A stretch of DNA of 64,000 bases, taken from Odontesthes bonariensis. Its lineage: Eukaryota; Chordata; Actinopteri; Atheriniformes; Atherinopsidae. The notes beneath the pieces were generated by a model. That model saw only the letters and a list, made by a program, of their open reading frames with translations. It did not search any database and was not told the DNA's origin. Location: the NCBI RefSeq assembly GCF_027942865.1, contig NC_134515.1:32987449-33051448 (forward strand). The letters run 5' to 3'. A program made the translations under genes and the position numbers. Of the stretch, positions 53,301 to 64,000 are shown one piece after another (position 1 is the stretch's first letter; each line of letters starts with the position of its first letter).

Positions 53301-56300
53301 CTGTATGTATGAATCCTGAAGTGTAGCTTCCACCTGCTGATGAATTTTGAAATTTCTCTCAATATATTTGTAATATTTTGAATATTAACCCAAAGTCCTC
53401 TGCAAAGCACCACACTTTCATCTAGCTTATTCCACACAGTTGCCTTTAAGATGATCTGAAGCAGAATTTTTTGGCATGATGTGGGCTGATGTGTGTCAAG
53501 CTAAAGCTGATGCATCACTTCCAAAAACTGATTTACTGGTCAATGTATTTTAATGTAAAAACAGCGCAATCCAGATAGAGATAAATATGGAATCATCAAA
53601 CTTGAAGGATGTTCTTTAAAGCTGCGGTCGGCAACTTTTTTTTAGGCATATTAGCTTGAACTGTCATGGGATTCTGGAAGTAGAATATTAAATAGGCTGT
53701 TTAGGAAAAATAACAAAATCTGTAGCTCCCTCTGAAGCCTGTAATCATGCTTGCAAAAACCGAGCGCTCCCGGCTGTTTTTAACCAATCAAGTTAGGGTG
53801 GAGGAATCCTACCTGTCAATCACAGCTTGTGCACAAGCTGCTGAGCGTGAGTCTGCCCCAGCTTGTGTGCGCTCACACTGGTGTGAACTCACGTGCACAA
53901 CCTCGTCCACAGAGGGGGAGGGGTTTGGGGGGCGATTCGGAGCTTGTTAGAGGTTGGGGGAGGGACCTGAAAGTTGTATCAGTTCGAATTTTCCGACTTT
54001 AGACTCGTAATTTTGAAAACCTGCCGACTGCAGCTTTAACCTATATTAATTTTGTCACAAGAAATATTGGTAAAATACAGATACGACACCAAACAGTCCT
54101 ATTTAATTCAACTGAATTAAATTCAGTTTTATTTATATTGTGCCAAATTACAACAAATGTCACTCAAGGCACTTCAATAATATAGTCCAATTGGAGTTCA
54201 ATTCTTGTAATTAATCCAATTCATTCATACAGAGCCAATTCAAAAACAATTTCCTAGCTAAGGAAACCAACAGATTGCACCGAAACTTCTCTCTAGTCCA
54301 ATCTCCCGTCCTGAGTATCCATGAGGCGACTGTGGAGAGGAACGACTCCCTTTTAACAGGAAGAAACCTCTGGCAGAATCAGACTCAGGAAGGGTGGCCA
54401 TCCGCCTCGACCAGCTGGGGTTTGAGAAGACAGAAAAGAGGGGACAACTAACACCATTCAAAGGATACCTTTTACACAACTTAACGACCACAATAATGAC
54501 AATTATTCATTTGAGAAATTAAACGGGGCAAAAAGAGAGCAAAGTGAGGAAAGGTATGACACAAGAGGCCCCCCAGCAGTCTAGGCCTTTAAAAGCTTGA
54601 CTTAAACCAGCCAAATGCAGTTCATTTAATCACAATAACATGTTCAGTCTTTGTAATAGAATGCTGTGATCGATTGTATCAAATGCAGTACTGAGATCCA
54701 ACAGAATCTTTCACCAGTGCTGTTTCTGTGCTATGATGCACTCTGAATCCTGACTGAAACTCTTCAAACAGATTATTACTATGTAAATTATCACAAAGTA
54801 GAGCTGCAACTACTTTTTTTCAAGACAAACAGCTTATAGCATAGCATTTAACAGCTAAAGATTCTGGCCTTGTTAAACATATCCCAATAAATGTGAATAG
54901 AATTGTAATTTTTGCTCTTGTTTTCCCCTAGTTAAAGTAAAGGAAAACATTTTGGAATCATTCAGTTCTGAGGGGAAAAATATGAGAAAATGACAACCAT
55001 TTTCAGTTTTTTACTCAGCCAGAATGTTCAGCTATTTAATCAAATTGTTTCGTATTTTTTTTTATATCTGTGTGCTGAATGAATGTCCTTCAAGTATAAT
55101 AATTCCATCATTATGAGGACTTAAAAGTGTTTTCTGCACCAACAGAGAGCACAGTGCAAGCAGCATTGATGATTGCTGCAGTAGTTGCCAGTATAAGCAC
55201 TTCTTTGAATTGTTAGTGCCGATAGTGCAGTGCAGATTTGAATTGTATATGTTATGAAGAATCCATTTGTTGTTTTAAAAAAAAAAAAAAGAACTTCCTG
55301 AAACAAAATTTTGTCCCTTTTTCCTTTTAGACCTAACTGAAATAGGCAGATGTGCTAAAGCATATTGTGAACACACAGCCAGGAGCATCCCGACCCTTTC
55401 AGACACTGTGGTAACACTCATTGAAATGGGTAAGATCATAAGTGCACCAACATGTGGATTATACATCGCTAACAGATGTTTAACTTATGAGATGTTTAAA
55501 CTTTTGTGTCACAAAAGGTTTCAATGTCGACACCCTGCCTGTGTACGCCAAACGATCGCAAAGGATGGTCATAACTGCCCGTAAGTGCACAATCTTCTCC
55601 TTATTTTTAGTTTTGACAGTTCTGAATTTCAAGATTGATGTTTGTAGTTTAAATTCCTCAACTGATTTAAAAAATAATGCCTGAAAAATTCAGTTGGAAT
55701 ATTCACGGCGGCCGTGGCTCGATGGTTAGAGTCGGTTGTGCAATAACCAGAAGGTTGCCGTTTCGTTTCACACTTTCGCCACTCAAAAAGATTGGTGGAA
55801 CTGACAGCCTTCTCACGGCTGAGATACCCTTGAGCAAGGCACCGTACCCCCATGCTCCCCACTGCTCCAGGTTGGTATCTGTCTCTGAGTGTGTGACATG
55901 TGCATGTTTGTGTTAACAGATGCCAACCTGGATGGGTTAAAAGTGGATGACAAATTTCGTGTGTATGCATGACCAATAAATCTGATCTTAATCTATCATT
56001 TTGTTCTTGCCTATTTTGAAATGTGGCCATTTTTTTTGGACTTGCATAATTTCAGCTCCAGTGACGAACTCACCAGTGACGCCTAAATCACTGTCAGCTG
56101 GACAGAAGCGCACACATCCACCTCACATCCCTGGTTACTTCCCCGAGTTCCCAGACCCTCACACCTACATCAAAACACCTGTGAGTCAGAAGCGATTTCA
56201 TTAAAGGAACCCTGACTAAGAAAACTCATAGACCTTAATGTTCTCTAATGACCCTTTCCTTTATAAACAGTGCTCACAATTACTTGACTTGATCGATACA

Positions 56301-59300
56301 TATAAAGTAATTGTTGGTTGATGATGTCATCTCAGCACATGTAATAGTTACCGTTTCAATAATGTCATAAATTTTACCAGCCAGCAGTAAAGATGTTGAT
56401 TCATGCTGCTCCTTTTGGTTGAAGTTTCCTGGTGAAAAGCAACAAGAAATGTAAAGAGTCTTCATGCTTATACAAATACCTTCCTAAATACCTGTAGCTG
56501 TTCTCTGGCCACACCCTTCCCAGTGGGCAAGAGCTCACAGGTGTAGCTTCACTGGGCGATTTAATTGGATTACTGTCTTTGTTCCAGTATACAAGTACAG
56601 GAAGAGAAATTGTTTTCACTGATGTTTTTTTTTGCCCTCTCTCAGTTTGTCAGTATTGTTTTTTTTTTTTTTTTCTTGTTGACCTATGACATCAAACAAT
56701 AGGCCAAAAATGTAGCTGGCAGCAAATCTGTGCTGTATTGGACTTTTTTGTTGTTGCTGTTTCTGTTCTTAAATAGATGAGATCCATGCTTTCCCTTGTG
56801 CTTGCTCTTGTGCCAGCCCTATTATCTGTGTGTGTTAGTCCAAACTTGAGAAACTTGAGTTTAATACAGTTTTAGTTAGAATGACTGTAACATATATTAT
56901 AAAAAATCTAATTAGTCAGGTAAACACTTTTTTATTTTTATTTTTTTGTTGATTCATTCTAGCAGAACTTATTGAACCATTAGCCCACTATACAGCTGGT
57001 CACGGAAGGCTGGGCTACTCTGCTAGCTTTGAAAGGCAGCTGTTGCACAGAGGCCATAAACTTTTCCCAACTCCCGCCTTCCTACCTCTGATCTTCATCG
57101 CAGTGTACATTTCCAGTGATGTCTTAAGTGACCACTAATGCTGCTCTTTGGGTTTAGGCCGAATGGTAGTTGATAACACCTTGGATACGGCGATTGTGCC
57201 TTGTGTTTGACCGTGAGGAGGAGGAGAGTCACATCCTCATTGTGGAGGGCTTCCTGCTTTACACCTACGAACCTTTGATCAACGTGCTTATTTCCATCCC
57301 CTATGAAGAATGCAAAAAGAGGAGGTGCTCAAGAAACTACCTGGTGCCTGACCCCCCCCTGGCCTGTTTGATGGGCACGTCTGGCCCATGTACTGGAAAC
57401 ACAAGAACATTATATCTTACTGTTGGGTTCAGAGACCGGGCTAGTCCAGGCAGATGACATTACTACCCATAATGCATTGTAACATAAGCAACTATCATCA
57501 TATCATGTATCAGAGTTCCTTTTAAATAGATCCATGGGGGAAAAAAATAAGAAAAATATATCAGTTCCTTTTGACATGGTATTCATTATTAATTCACTGA
57601 GATGTGTTTTCCTTCGTGCAGACATTCAGAGAGCCTGTGTCAGAATACCAAGTGGTGCGAGAGAAGGCAGCTACCCAACGGAGAGATGTAGAACGAGCCC
57701 TGACACGGTTCATGGCCAAGACCGGAGAAACTCAGAGCCTCTTTAAAGATGACATCACTGCCTTCCCATGTGAGTGATCCATACCAGGATGAACTATTTT
57801 TTTTTTTAACGTGCGGAAGCTTAAACATATTCCCTCTGGCTGTTTGTCAGTGATCGCAGCACAACCAAGCACCATCCCATATCTGAGTGCCCTCCTGCCC
57901 TCAGAGCTGGAACTGCAGAGTCTGGAGGAGACGGACTCCTCTGAGCAGGATGACCAGACTGACAGCGAGAACACGGCAGGAAATATCATCACTGTAAGTC
58001 CTCACTGCTGGAATCTGGTTTCTGATGCTGTTATCTGTTGCTGAAAGGTTTATCTGTTGTATTACAGTTACAATAGTGAAGTATATACTAGGGCTGAACG
58101 ATATGGACAAAATTTCATATCTCGATATTCATGCCAGATATCTCGATATCGATACGATATGACTACGGGTTCGGTGAAAACCAAACATTTTTCAGAAAAA
58201 TAAAAACATCATAAAACAAAAGAGTGCAGTTTTATTGATTAATTTTCGCCAAGCACGACCTGCACAACACCTCACTCAGGTCGACATCATCCTTTCTAAA
58301 TCCAAAATACCTCCAAATAATGGAGGATGATTTATGTTTTGGCACAAAATTAGATTCTGCACTGCCACCGGCCGAATTATCTTCCGCGCTCATGTCACTT
58401 TTCTTTCGTTTCTTTCGTTTTGATTTCGCCGTGAATTCCCCGTGAATGTGTGTGGCTGTGTGCGTCTCAGTCTACTTCTCCCTCACTCCCACCCTCCTAT
58501 GTTTGTCATTGGTTGGCTTCAGCTGTCGCTCCACAGCAAGCGTGAAATAAGCTTTGTGGTTGGCTGGCGGTAGGGTGCGTTCAAGCGCAATCTTAAAAGT
58601 AATGTTTATGGTGACTGCCGGAGCTGTATAAGCAGGGCGAGCGCGGGGGAAATATATCGTTTATATCGTTGCTTTTTCGAAATTACTTTCTTGAATGTTC
58701 ATATCTCGATATAGATACGATAACGATATATCGTTCAGCCCTAGTATATACAAATCAACAGAAACACTAGCTGGCACATAATAAAAATCCCGCTATTTAT
58801 ACATTTTGAGGGATTTATGCATTTTTCCTGCCTAAATAGAAAGCTCTTTAAGACATGTGAGACATGCATTCTCAGATGTCAGTCACATGTGTTATACCAA
58901 GCTAACTTTAGAAAACCCAAATGCCTCTTTGTCGGATGTCTAAAAAAGACTGTAACTTAATTTATTCTGTAACTAGCTTATTTCTTAACATAATGAAATT
59001 TGGTTTGTATTGTAAACATGAAAAGAATTGACTTAAAGCTCAAAAAATTTAAATCAGTGATATTTATTTTTTATTTTTTTTTCTTCCCTTTTTTTCATTT
59101 CATTATTGCTTGATTTATTTGGATTTGCTTAGTACTGGCTGCTCCTGGCCTTTACAAACAACAGCACAACTCAAGACCCACAGCATGGGATTTTTGCTCT
59201 GCCATTTGTACCCAGATGTAACAACACACTATCACCTAACATACTTTTTGGCAGATGTCTAAACTCTGGACAGAGTTCTGCTAACTGTGATTGGAGTATT

Positions 59301-59596
59301 TTTGTTAAGCTTAAGCTTATTTACTCCTTATGATGGATCAACTTCATCATGGGTTTGGGATATGAATCTTAACAGCAAACGTTGCACATTTTTTCCAAAT
59401 ATGTTGATGACATAATGACTGCTCACTTCCATTTCTGTTTCTGTTCATCATTCAGGACGATCCAGGTGCTGACAAAGAGAATTCTATGCTTCCTCCAAGC
59501 GGCGTTGTTCCATCTACCAAGGCCAGCGAGGACAATGTGATTGACAACCCGTACCTCCGGCCGGTCAAAAAGCCCAAAGTGAGGAGGAAGAAATGA
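50343..59596 (+). CDS. taf8: Transcription initiation factor TFIID subunit 8
   Basis: Eight coding exons join in frame to 308 aa (human TAF8 is 310): 50343-50390, 53143-53302, 55331-55429, 55518-55580, 56056-56180, 57622-57769, 57851-57993, 59456-59596, all with GT..AG introns. Exons 2-4 carry the histone fold ([39 protein letters not shown], then [19 protein letters not shown]), which pairs with TAF10. Exons 5-6 give the proline-rich part ([20 protein letters not shown]) and VEYQV-like conserved segment ([20 protein letters not shown]) that contacts TAF2. The end [16 protein letters not shown] is the basic nuclear localisation tail. TAF8 is part of the TFIID core complex. All large introns hold transposons, but the exons are intact. 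Confidence 0.95.
50785..52918 (+). mobile_element. Tc1-like transposon in taf8 intron 1, degraded
   Basis: TA on both sides; the ends CACTGCC / GGCAGTG are inverted repeats. Transposase pieces: N-terminal HTH ([20 protein letters not shown] then [13 protein letters not shown]) at 51020-51120; catalytic region [18 protein letters not shown] at 52316-52370; DD(34)E continuation FKMTIPG / [17 protein letters not shown] and PPQSPDLNP at 52580-52700. Frameshifts and the foldback insert break it. Confidence 0.8.
51327..52231. mobile_element. 905-bp foldback element with tandem subrepeats, TACGG ends, 6-bp TSD
   Basis: It begins TACGGTGGCCGACAAGTGCA and ends with the mirror GTCGGCCACCGTA; GTGTAG is duplicated on both sides (51321-51326 and 52232-52237). 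The arms (about 430 bp) stay complementary to a loop of about 30 bases near 51755-51787. Each arm carries several tandem units of 33-36 bp around CAAACATCAAAACACATGCA (51433-51668 and, inverted, 51948-52110). About 100 bp near 51850-51945 are unmatched. The open frames through the repeats are periodic artefacts. It is inserted in the Tc1-like element. Confidence 0.85.
53620..54035. mobile_element. TTAA-flanked MITE in taf8 intron 2
   Basis: TTAA lies on both sides (53616-53619 and 54036-54039); the inverted ends AGCTGCGGTCGGCAACTT / AACCTGCCGACTGCAGCT match imperfectly. Non-coding. It fits piggyBac/Kolobok-type MITEs. Confidence 0.7.
54105..54835 (-). mobile_element. L2 LINE remnant in taf8 intron 2
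   Basis: The 3' UTR segment (54120-54590) matches 26830-27390, and 54595-54835 matches the RT region around 28425-28690 (CAAATGCAGTACTGAGATCC versus CAAATGCAGCACTGAGATCC). The part between is deleted. Same family as the 19 and 27 kb copies. Confidence 0.8.
55704..55992 (+). mobile_element. tRNA-derived SINE, copy 3
   Basis: GGCGGCCGTGGCTCGATGGT (A-box), the B-box area (GTTGCCGTTTCG, decayed) and the tail CCAATAAATCTGATCTTAAT match the other two copies. It lies between taf8 exons 4 and 5. Confidence 0.8.
57150..57457 (+). pseudogene. Nicotinamide riboside kinase-like fragment (NMRK)
   Basis: A plus-strand frame reads [20 protein letters not shown], then [20 protein letters not shown] and [11 protein letters not shown]. 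This matches the middle of NMRK1/NMRK2 kinases (the ILIIEGFLLFNYKPL and TIPYEECKRRRSTR regions of the human protein). About six residues before ISIPYEE are missing, and after DPP the frame shifts ([12 protein letters not shown] continues in another frame). No introns interrupt it. No start, P-loop or C-terminus is present, so it is a dead, probably retro-copied fragment between taf8 exons 5 and 6. Confidence 0.75.
58089..58743. mobile_element. hAT MITE in taf8 intron 7
   Basis: Perfect 8-bp duplication GTATATAC (58081-58088 and 58744-58751) and inverted ends TAGGGCTGAACGATAT / ATATCGTTCAGCCCTA with further TCGATA-rich complementary stretches. Non-coding. Confidence 0.88.
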
Positions 59597-61060
59597 GTCA
59601 GGACCTACCTGTACTAACAGACTTGTATATGCCTCAGTAGTTGGTGCTGTCAGCAGTCCAGTCAGTGATTTCCTCCACAGAGGAGTGGCCCAGTATTGAA
59701 CAGGAGTCAACAGCTGCTTTTCTCACCATTGGAACCACTGCCGTTGACTGTAATGTGGTCTGTCGAGGATAACTGTTTTTGTTTTTTGTCACTTTTTCAG
59801 CAAGCACTCTCTTTGTATATACTTTGTGTGAATTCATTTGGTAAGTAACTTAAATGTGTAACACAGACTATACAAAATTCCAGTCATTTTGTGAATAATG
59901 AAAAATGGACTTTCTGTTTTTTTTTTTTTTTTTTTTTTTTTAATTTGATAAGGTTTTTTTGCTGTTTTATTTCAGGGAAAATTCAAGTAAAATAATCTGA
60001 CAATATCAAGATGTTGTGTCATTGTCACAATGAGTTTAATCTGTCAGCTTTAGCTAGTAGTACAAACTCAGATAGGCCAGTCTGTTCCTCTGTTTAAGGA
60101 ACTCCTTTTCGTCTGTTAGCTGAGGACAAAAACACAAAACAACCAAAAGAGCATTTATGTTCAGTCTTCTAAAGAAAGACAAAATGTAACTGAAAATTAT
60201 GCTTTTTTTTTTGAATGGCTGTGTAATTTTTTTGCAGCACTGCAATGAAAACAAACCTGTGTGAGCTCTGCACATATACAGCCATACACATACATTTGTT
60301 GCCATATTGAAAATGTCCACAAAAATGCCAAGAGACATTAAAGCAACATGGTGCTTTGTGGGGCTAGAAACTGAAGTCATGAACTGTGACATTTCTGCCT
60401 CTGGGCACTGCAGGGCAGTTTCAGGCCCAGGAATCTACATAAGGGCCAGTGTCAGAAGCACATAATTTCCCGTTTTACAAACTTCTCTCGTGTTGCATTT
60501 AGAAAGTTACAATTCAGTTTAATTTTTGTGAAATCCAAACAAACATTTCAATTTCAAACTGGATGTATGATCATTTATGGAACTAAATGACTATTCATAG
60601 GCTTAATTGACTCACCTTCACCCTTAGTGACTTCTTCTCTGGCTGCGGCAGTCTGGACCAGTCTGGGCTCCCAAAGCACATTGGCCAGCTCACTTTCTTA
60701 TTTTTTGCTCCATCTAGAGCGTATGTCCCAGGGCTGCATCACAAAAAAAAAAAAAAAAAAAAAAACATCCCTCAGCTCAGTTGGGAAGCGTTTCATCTAG
60801 CTATGTGTCTCTCTTTCTCACCCTGGTGTATCTTCAGATGTACACTGTGCATTTTTAAATCTCTGTGTGGTTGAGCTGAAAGGTGTTTTTCCAAGAGGAG
60901 GGACCGTCGACTTGCTCTGATCTGGCTGATATTGCTGTGGTGAAGGGGTCACTGTCTAGGGACATGATAAAAAATGTATTAGAGGAATTTATCACACTCT
61001 CATAAGGTTGGGGGATGCACATGGAATGGATTAAAATGGACTGTTAAATGTGGGCCATGC
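59597..61060. other. taf8 3' UTR and intergenic sequence
   Basis: Long homopolymers (T run at 59918-59941, A run at 60746-60765) and no coding motif. A minus-strand frame at 60054-60392 is unsupported. The taf8 poly(A) site was not located with confidence. Confidence 0.4.
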
Positions 61061-61307
61061 TCCAAAAATCTCATGATGCAACGCTTACAGAAGTACCGAA
61101 ATAAGTGGTGGGATGCACATCCTTGGCTGGACAGCGTCAGTGGAGATCATCACAAGGCAAATTGCAAAATATGCAGGAGTGTGTTTTCAGTGACACACGG
61201 CGGGCTGTCTGACATAAGGCAGAATGCATCAGGAGAGCAACACTGCAGACAAGTCAGAAACCTACCCCAATTATCTCCTAAGACTGATACTGACTGAAGA
61301 CTGATTT

Positions 61308-62440
61308 ATTTTTTTTTTCCAAATTCTGTTTTTATTTTTTTCAAGAAATTGTATACAATGCCAGAGGAAAAGTAACATGGAAAAAAAAAAACACCCGCCA
61401 CCCCTTAGCCACAATAAACCGCAAAGCTGACTGTAGAACTGCAATATTCACATACAAATAATATAAAGAGAAAAAACAAACAAACAAAAAATCAAACAAT
61501 AATAACATAAATAGCAACAGTAACATAAAAACAATATTCAAAAACAAGCAAAAAAGACAAAACGAACAGGAAACAAAGGTGAGGAAAGAATAAGGAGATA
61601 ATAGATGGTAGTGTTTTCACAGAGAAGAATGGGGGGGTTTCTGGATTTTAGAGCAAGGTTACATAAGTACAAGACAAGGTGGGAGTTAGGCTTGGGGAGT
61701 CAGTAGAGGAGAGAGTTCAGAGGGGTCAAGAGAGGAAAAGAGGGACATGAACGGACCCCAGGTGCAGTCAAATTTGTCTATGTTATTTTGTCTCGTGTAT
61801 CTGATTTTTTCAAGATGTAAGCAATTCAGTAGGTCCCTCATCCAATGTACATAGGAGGGGGGATGTGGGGATTTCCAGGTCTTAAGAATGGCCTTTTTAG
61901 CCACTACAGAAGCAAAGGCAAGGGCGTTTTTCTTGGCCTTGGAAAGGCGAACATTACTGGGGGGTAGACCAAAGAGAGCGATTAGAGGTGAAGGGTCTAT
62001 AGTCTTGTGGAAGGCCTCAGAGATTACTTGAAATATGGACGTCCAAAAGGGAAGCAACTTGGGGCAGAACCAAAACATGTGCATCAATGTAGCCGGAGCC
62101 TGCCTACATTTATCACAGTCAACCTCTGGTTTTATTTTGGAGAGCCTGACTTTAGTCCAGTAAACTCTGTGAATGAACTTGAGCTGTATGAGACTATGGC
62201 GAGCGCAGATGGATGAAGAATGAATCTTTCTTAAAACTTCAGTCCAGTCTCCATCATCAAGTCTGTACCCCAAATCTGCCTCCCATTGTTGTCGTACAGT
62301 TGTATCGTCAGAGGATGTAGAACCTATAATTGAAACGTATATACGGGAAACCGTTCTTTTATTGTAAGGATTCGTTTTCAGTATACGATCCAACATTCAT
62401 TCAATTTCTAATCTGGTTGTACGAGCATAGCCTACTTTCA
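61308..62440 (-). mobile_element. L1-type LINE 3' part, 5'-truncated
   Basis: An open minus-strand frame of 236 codons (62396-61686) carries the L1-type C-terminus: ICARHSLIQLKFIHRVYWTK, then the zinc-knuckle CDKCRQAPATLMHMFWFC, and ends SPLLTPQA. The 3' UTR reaches an A-rich tail (T run at 61308-61318). Similar GAAGACTG(A)TTTATT sequence on both sides (about 61293-61308 and 62439-62455) may be a target duplication. The RT core is lost. Confidence 0.75.
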
Positions 62441-62617
62441 GAAGACTGTTTATTGTTTAGGATGATGAATTTTGAAAGTAGAATAAATTATTAATTATTT
62501 AAAACACAGTAGTATTAACCAATATAAATATTATATGGCCATTTAAAGAACAAATCACACTAATGGATTAACAGATAATAAATAAAATATTGTTTAAGGG
62601 GAAGTTTTTTTTTGTTG

Positions 62618-62935
62618 TTGTTATTGGGGGCTATCGGGAGGCTTATAGGGGGCTTTCTACACACGCGTCAAGTGGGATGACGTCATCGACGTGCGCTGCT
62701 GCAGCACAGCTCATTTATCCATCGTACTCAAAGTCATCTTCCACATCGTCAAAATCTGATAAATATTCTGTCATGTTGTACAAAACTAGCAGTAGCAAAA
62801 TCCGTGTGAAGATAGCCGACCGTCACAGAGCACGGAGTAAATAAGCTGTGCTGCAGCGGCGCACGCCGATGACATCATCCCAGTAGACACGTGTGTAGAA
62901 AGCCCCTTGTAAGCCCCCAATAACAAAAACACGGC
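62618..62935. mobile_element. MITE with ~90-bp inverted repeats
   Basis: The left arm (TTGTTATTGGGGGCTATCGG, then GGGGGCTTTCTACACACG and TGACGTCATCGACGTGCGC) is mirrored at 62849-62935. About 140 bases lie between. The 84-codon frame through the left arm is likely chance. It sits inside the interrupted hAT-like gene. Confidence 0.8.
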
Positions 62936-64000
62936 AGCTGTGAACTAACAGAGCAATAGTACGTGTTCATTCATTCATTCGTCTTAAAGTATTGGTGAAA
63001 TAAAGACAGACAATGCCTTATTGTCTATGCCCTGTTCACTCCCATTATATGGATATACGCGGGCTCTCGAGTGATCTCGAAGGATACCAACTTTCACCAA
63101 ACTGTTATCTGTGAGTAGATGAACTTATTTTATGCCAGAAATAAAGTCCAGGTTTTAATTTAATTTTTTTTTTTTAACATATATAGGCTATTTGCTTAAA
63201 AATATTTGTACAGTTTTATGTGTATTCTATGTCAAAATATTCATATTTTTAGGAATACAGTATATTTATTTTATTAGTGTGGTTTAACTGTTTGGATGAC
63301 CTGACTTCCTTTCAAGTCATAAAACAGGCAGCAGACAAATACTGTTCAGTTTAATTAACAATTTCTCATCCCACTTCTCACCTCTAGGTTACCACAGCAG
63401 AGGTGGCACAGGTGTACCACACAGTCAAACACAATCTCAGCTACAACAGTGCTGACTATGCAGATGAACTGAAACTACATTTTTTATCGGATTCAAAAAT
63501 TTTGAAAAAAATTACTATTGGGAGAACAAAAGCAAAGGTTAAAGATGTCCTTGCTCCAAAGGCAGTGGGTGATGTTCTCAAGGCCCTAACATCAGATAAA
63601 CCCCTCCCATTCTCCATACAGATGCATCAAATAAAGGCAACAGGAAGATGTTTCCCCTTGCTGTTCAATACTTCACTCCGGAATGTGGGTTCACCAACAA
63701 AATGCTGGATTTCATTGAAAATGCAGATGAGTCTGCTGCAGGGATTGTAGCTCTCATAAAGCAGTCGCTTGACAAATTTGGTTTATCATTTGATCAAATA
63801 ACAGCATTTAGTCCAGACAATACAAATGTGAATTACGGAATTCACAAGTCTTTGTTCACCAACTTGGGGAAGAAACAAAAAAATCTGCTGCAAGGAAACT
63901 GCCATGTCCACATTATGCACAACACAATGAAGCATGCTCTTGACCAGCTCACTGTAGATGTGGAAAATGTGGTGCTGAAGGTTTATGGCTTCTTTTCCAC

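Larger units (their letters stand above)
61073..64000 (+). pseudogene. hAT-like transposase-type gene (BED/TTF-like finger and DUF4371-like core), interrupted
   Basis: 61073-61290 reads a finger-type N-terminus (YRNKWWDAHPWLDSVSGDHH, then KANCKICRSVFSVTHGG). After a 2.1 kb gap with two inserted elements, 63388 onward reads VAQVYHTVKHNLSYNSADYA and RTKAKVKDVLAP. After a frameshift near 63618 it continues TDASNKGNRKMFPLAVQYFT (first catalytic D), ADESAAGIVALIKQSLDKFG, FSPDNTNVNYGIHKSLFTNL and CHVHIMHNTMKHALDQL, then leaves the window. This layout matches hAT-derived proteins common in fish. At least one frameshift marks it as inactive, though the right part is unseen. Confidence 0.65.

Noticed and set aside
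62590-62844. 84-codon frame
   Set aside because: Runs through the inverted repeat of a MITE and has a serine-rich composition without a motif.

Overview
The window looks like a piece of a teleost fish genome. Its spliced vertebrate genes have short consensus GT..AG introns. Between and inside them lies a dense mixture of transposons typical of fish: L2/Maui-like and Rex1-like LINEs, an L1 tail, hAT, Harbinger-like, Tc1-like and TTAA-type DNA elements, tRNA-derived SINEs and foldback MITEs. The species cannot be named from sequence alone.

Host genes, left to right. Positions 65-4519 (+) hold the last three coding exons of a MICAL/MICAL-like-type gene (bMERB Rab-binding domain). Positions 22883-25661 (-) hold a broken SAMD3-like gene of a fish-expanded family. 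Positions 35532-41689 (+) hold a complete 11-coding-exon camk1g (CaMKI gamma, 437 aa, C-terminal CAAX box CSVM) with a likely non-coding exon ending at 34071. Positions 47144-47497 (+) hold g0s2, the ATGL inhibitor, on one coding exon after a 5' UTR intron. Positions 50343-59596 (+) hold a complete eight-exon taf8 (TFIID subunit, 308 aa). The camk1g-g0s2 neighbourhood resembles the human 1q32 arrangement, but no lamb3 is visible between them. The genes do not form a pathway; they are neighbours.

Transposon layers. 0.2-2.1 kb is a BED-finger hAT with a nested MITE. 2.6-3.2 kb is a TTAA MITE. 6-6.9 kb is Rex1 debris. 7.3-9.5 kb is a four-deep nest. 9.9-11.0 kb is a hAT with a nested MITE. 13.3-16.7 kb is a 5'-truncated L2-like LINE. 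17.5-22.4 kb is a Rex1-like LINE split by an L2 (itself hit by a Harbinger-like MITE) and by a hAT. 26.8-32.1 kb is a nearly full-length L2 with an open 1011-codon ORF2 and an ORF1 broken by a transposon carrying a RecQ-helicase-like fragment. 37.8-38.3 kb is a foldback MITE in a camk1g intron. 44.3-45.6 kb is a Tc1-like copy hit by a SINE and a LINE tail. taf8 introns carry a Tc1-like element with a 905-bp foldback inside, a TTAA MITE, an L2 remnant, a SINE, an NMRK-like gene fragment and a hAT MITE. 61-64 kb is a hAT-like transposase gene split by an L1 tail and a MITE.

The most unusual signals are three non-autonomous elements with shared TAYGG...CCRTA ends and 6-bp target duplications, the RecQ-like fragment with its own target-site duplication inside L2 ORF1, and the retro-like NMRK fragment in taf8. 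All coordinates and translations were read by eye; family names without a database search are inferences.
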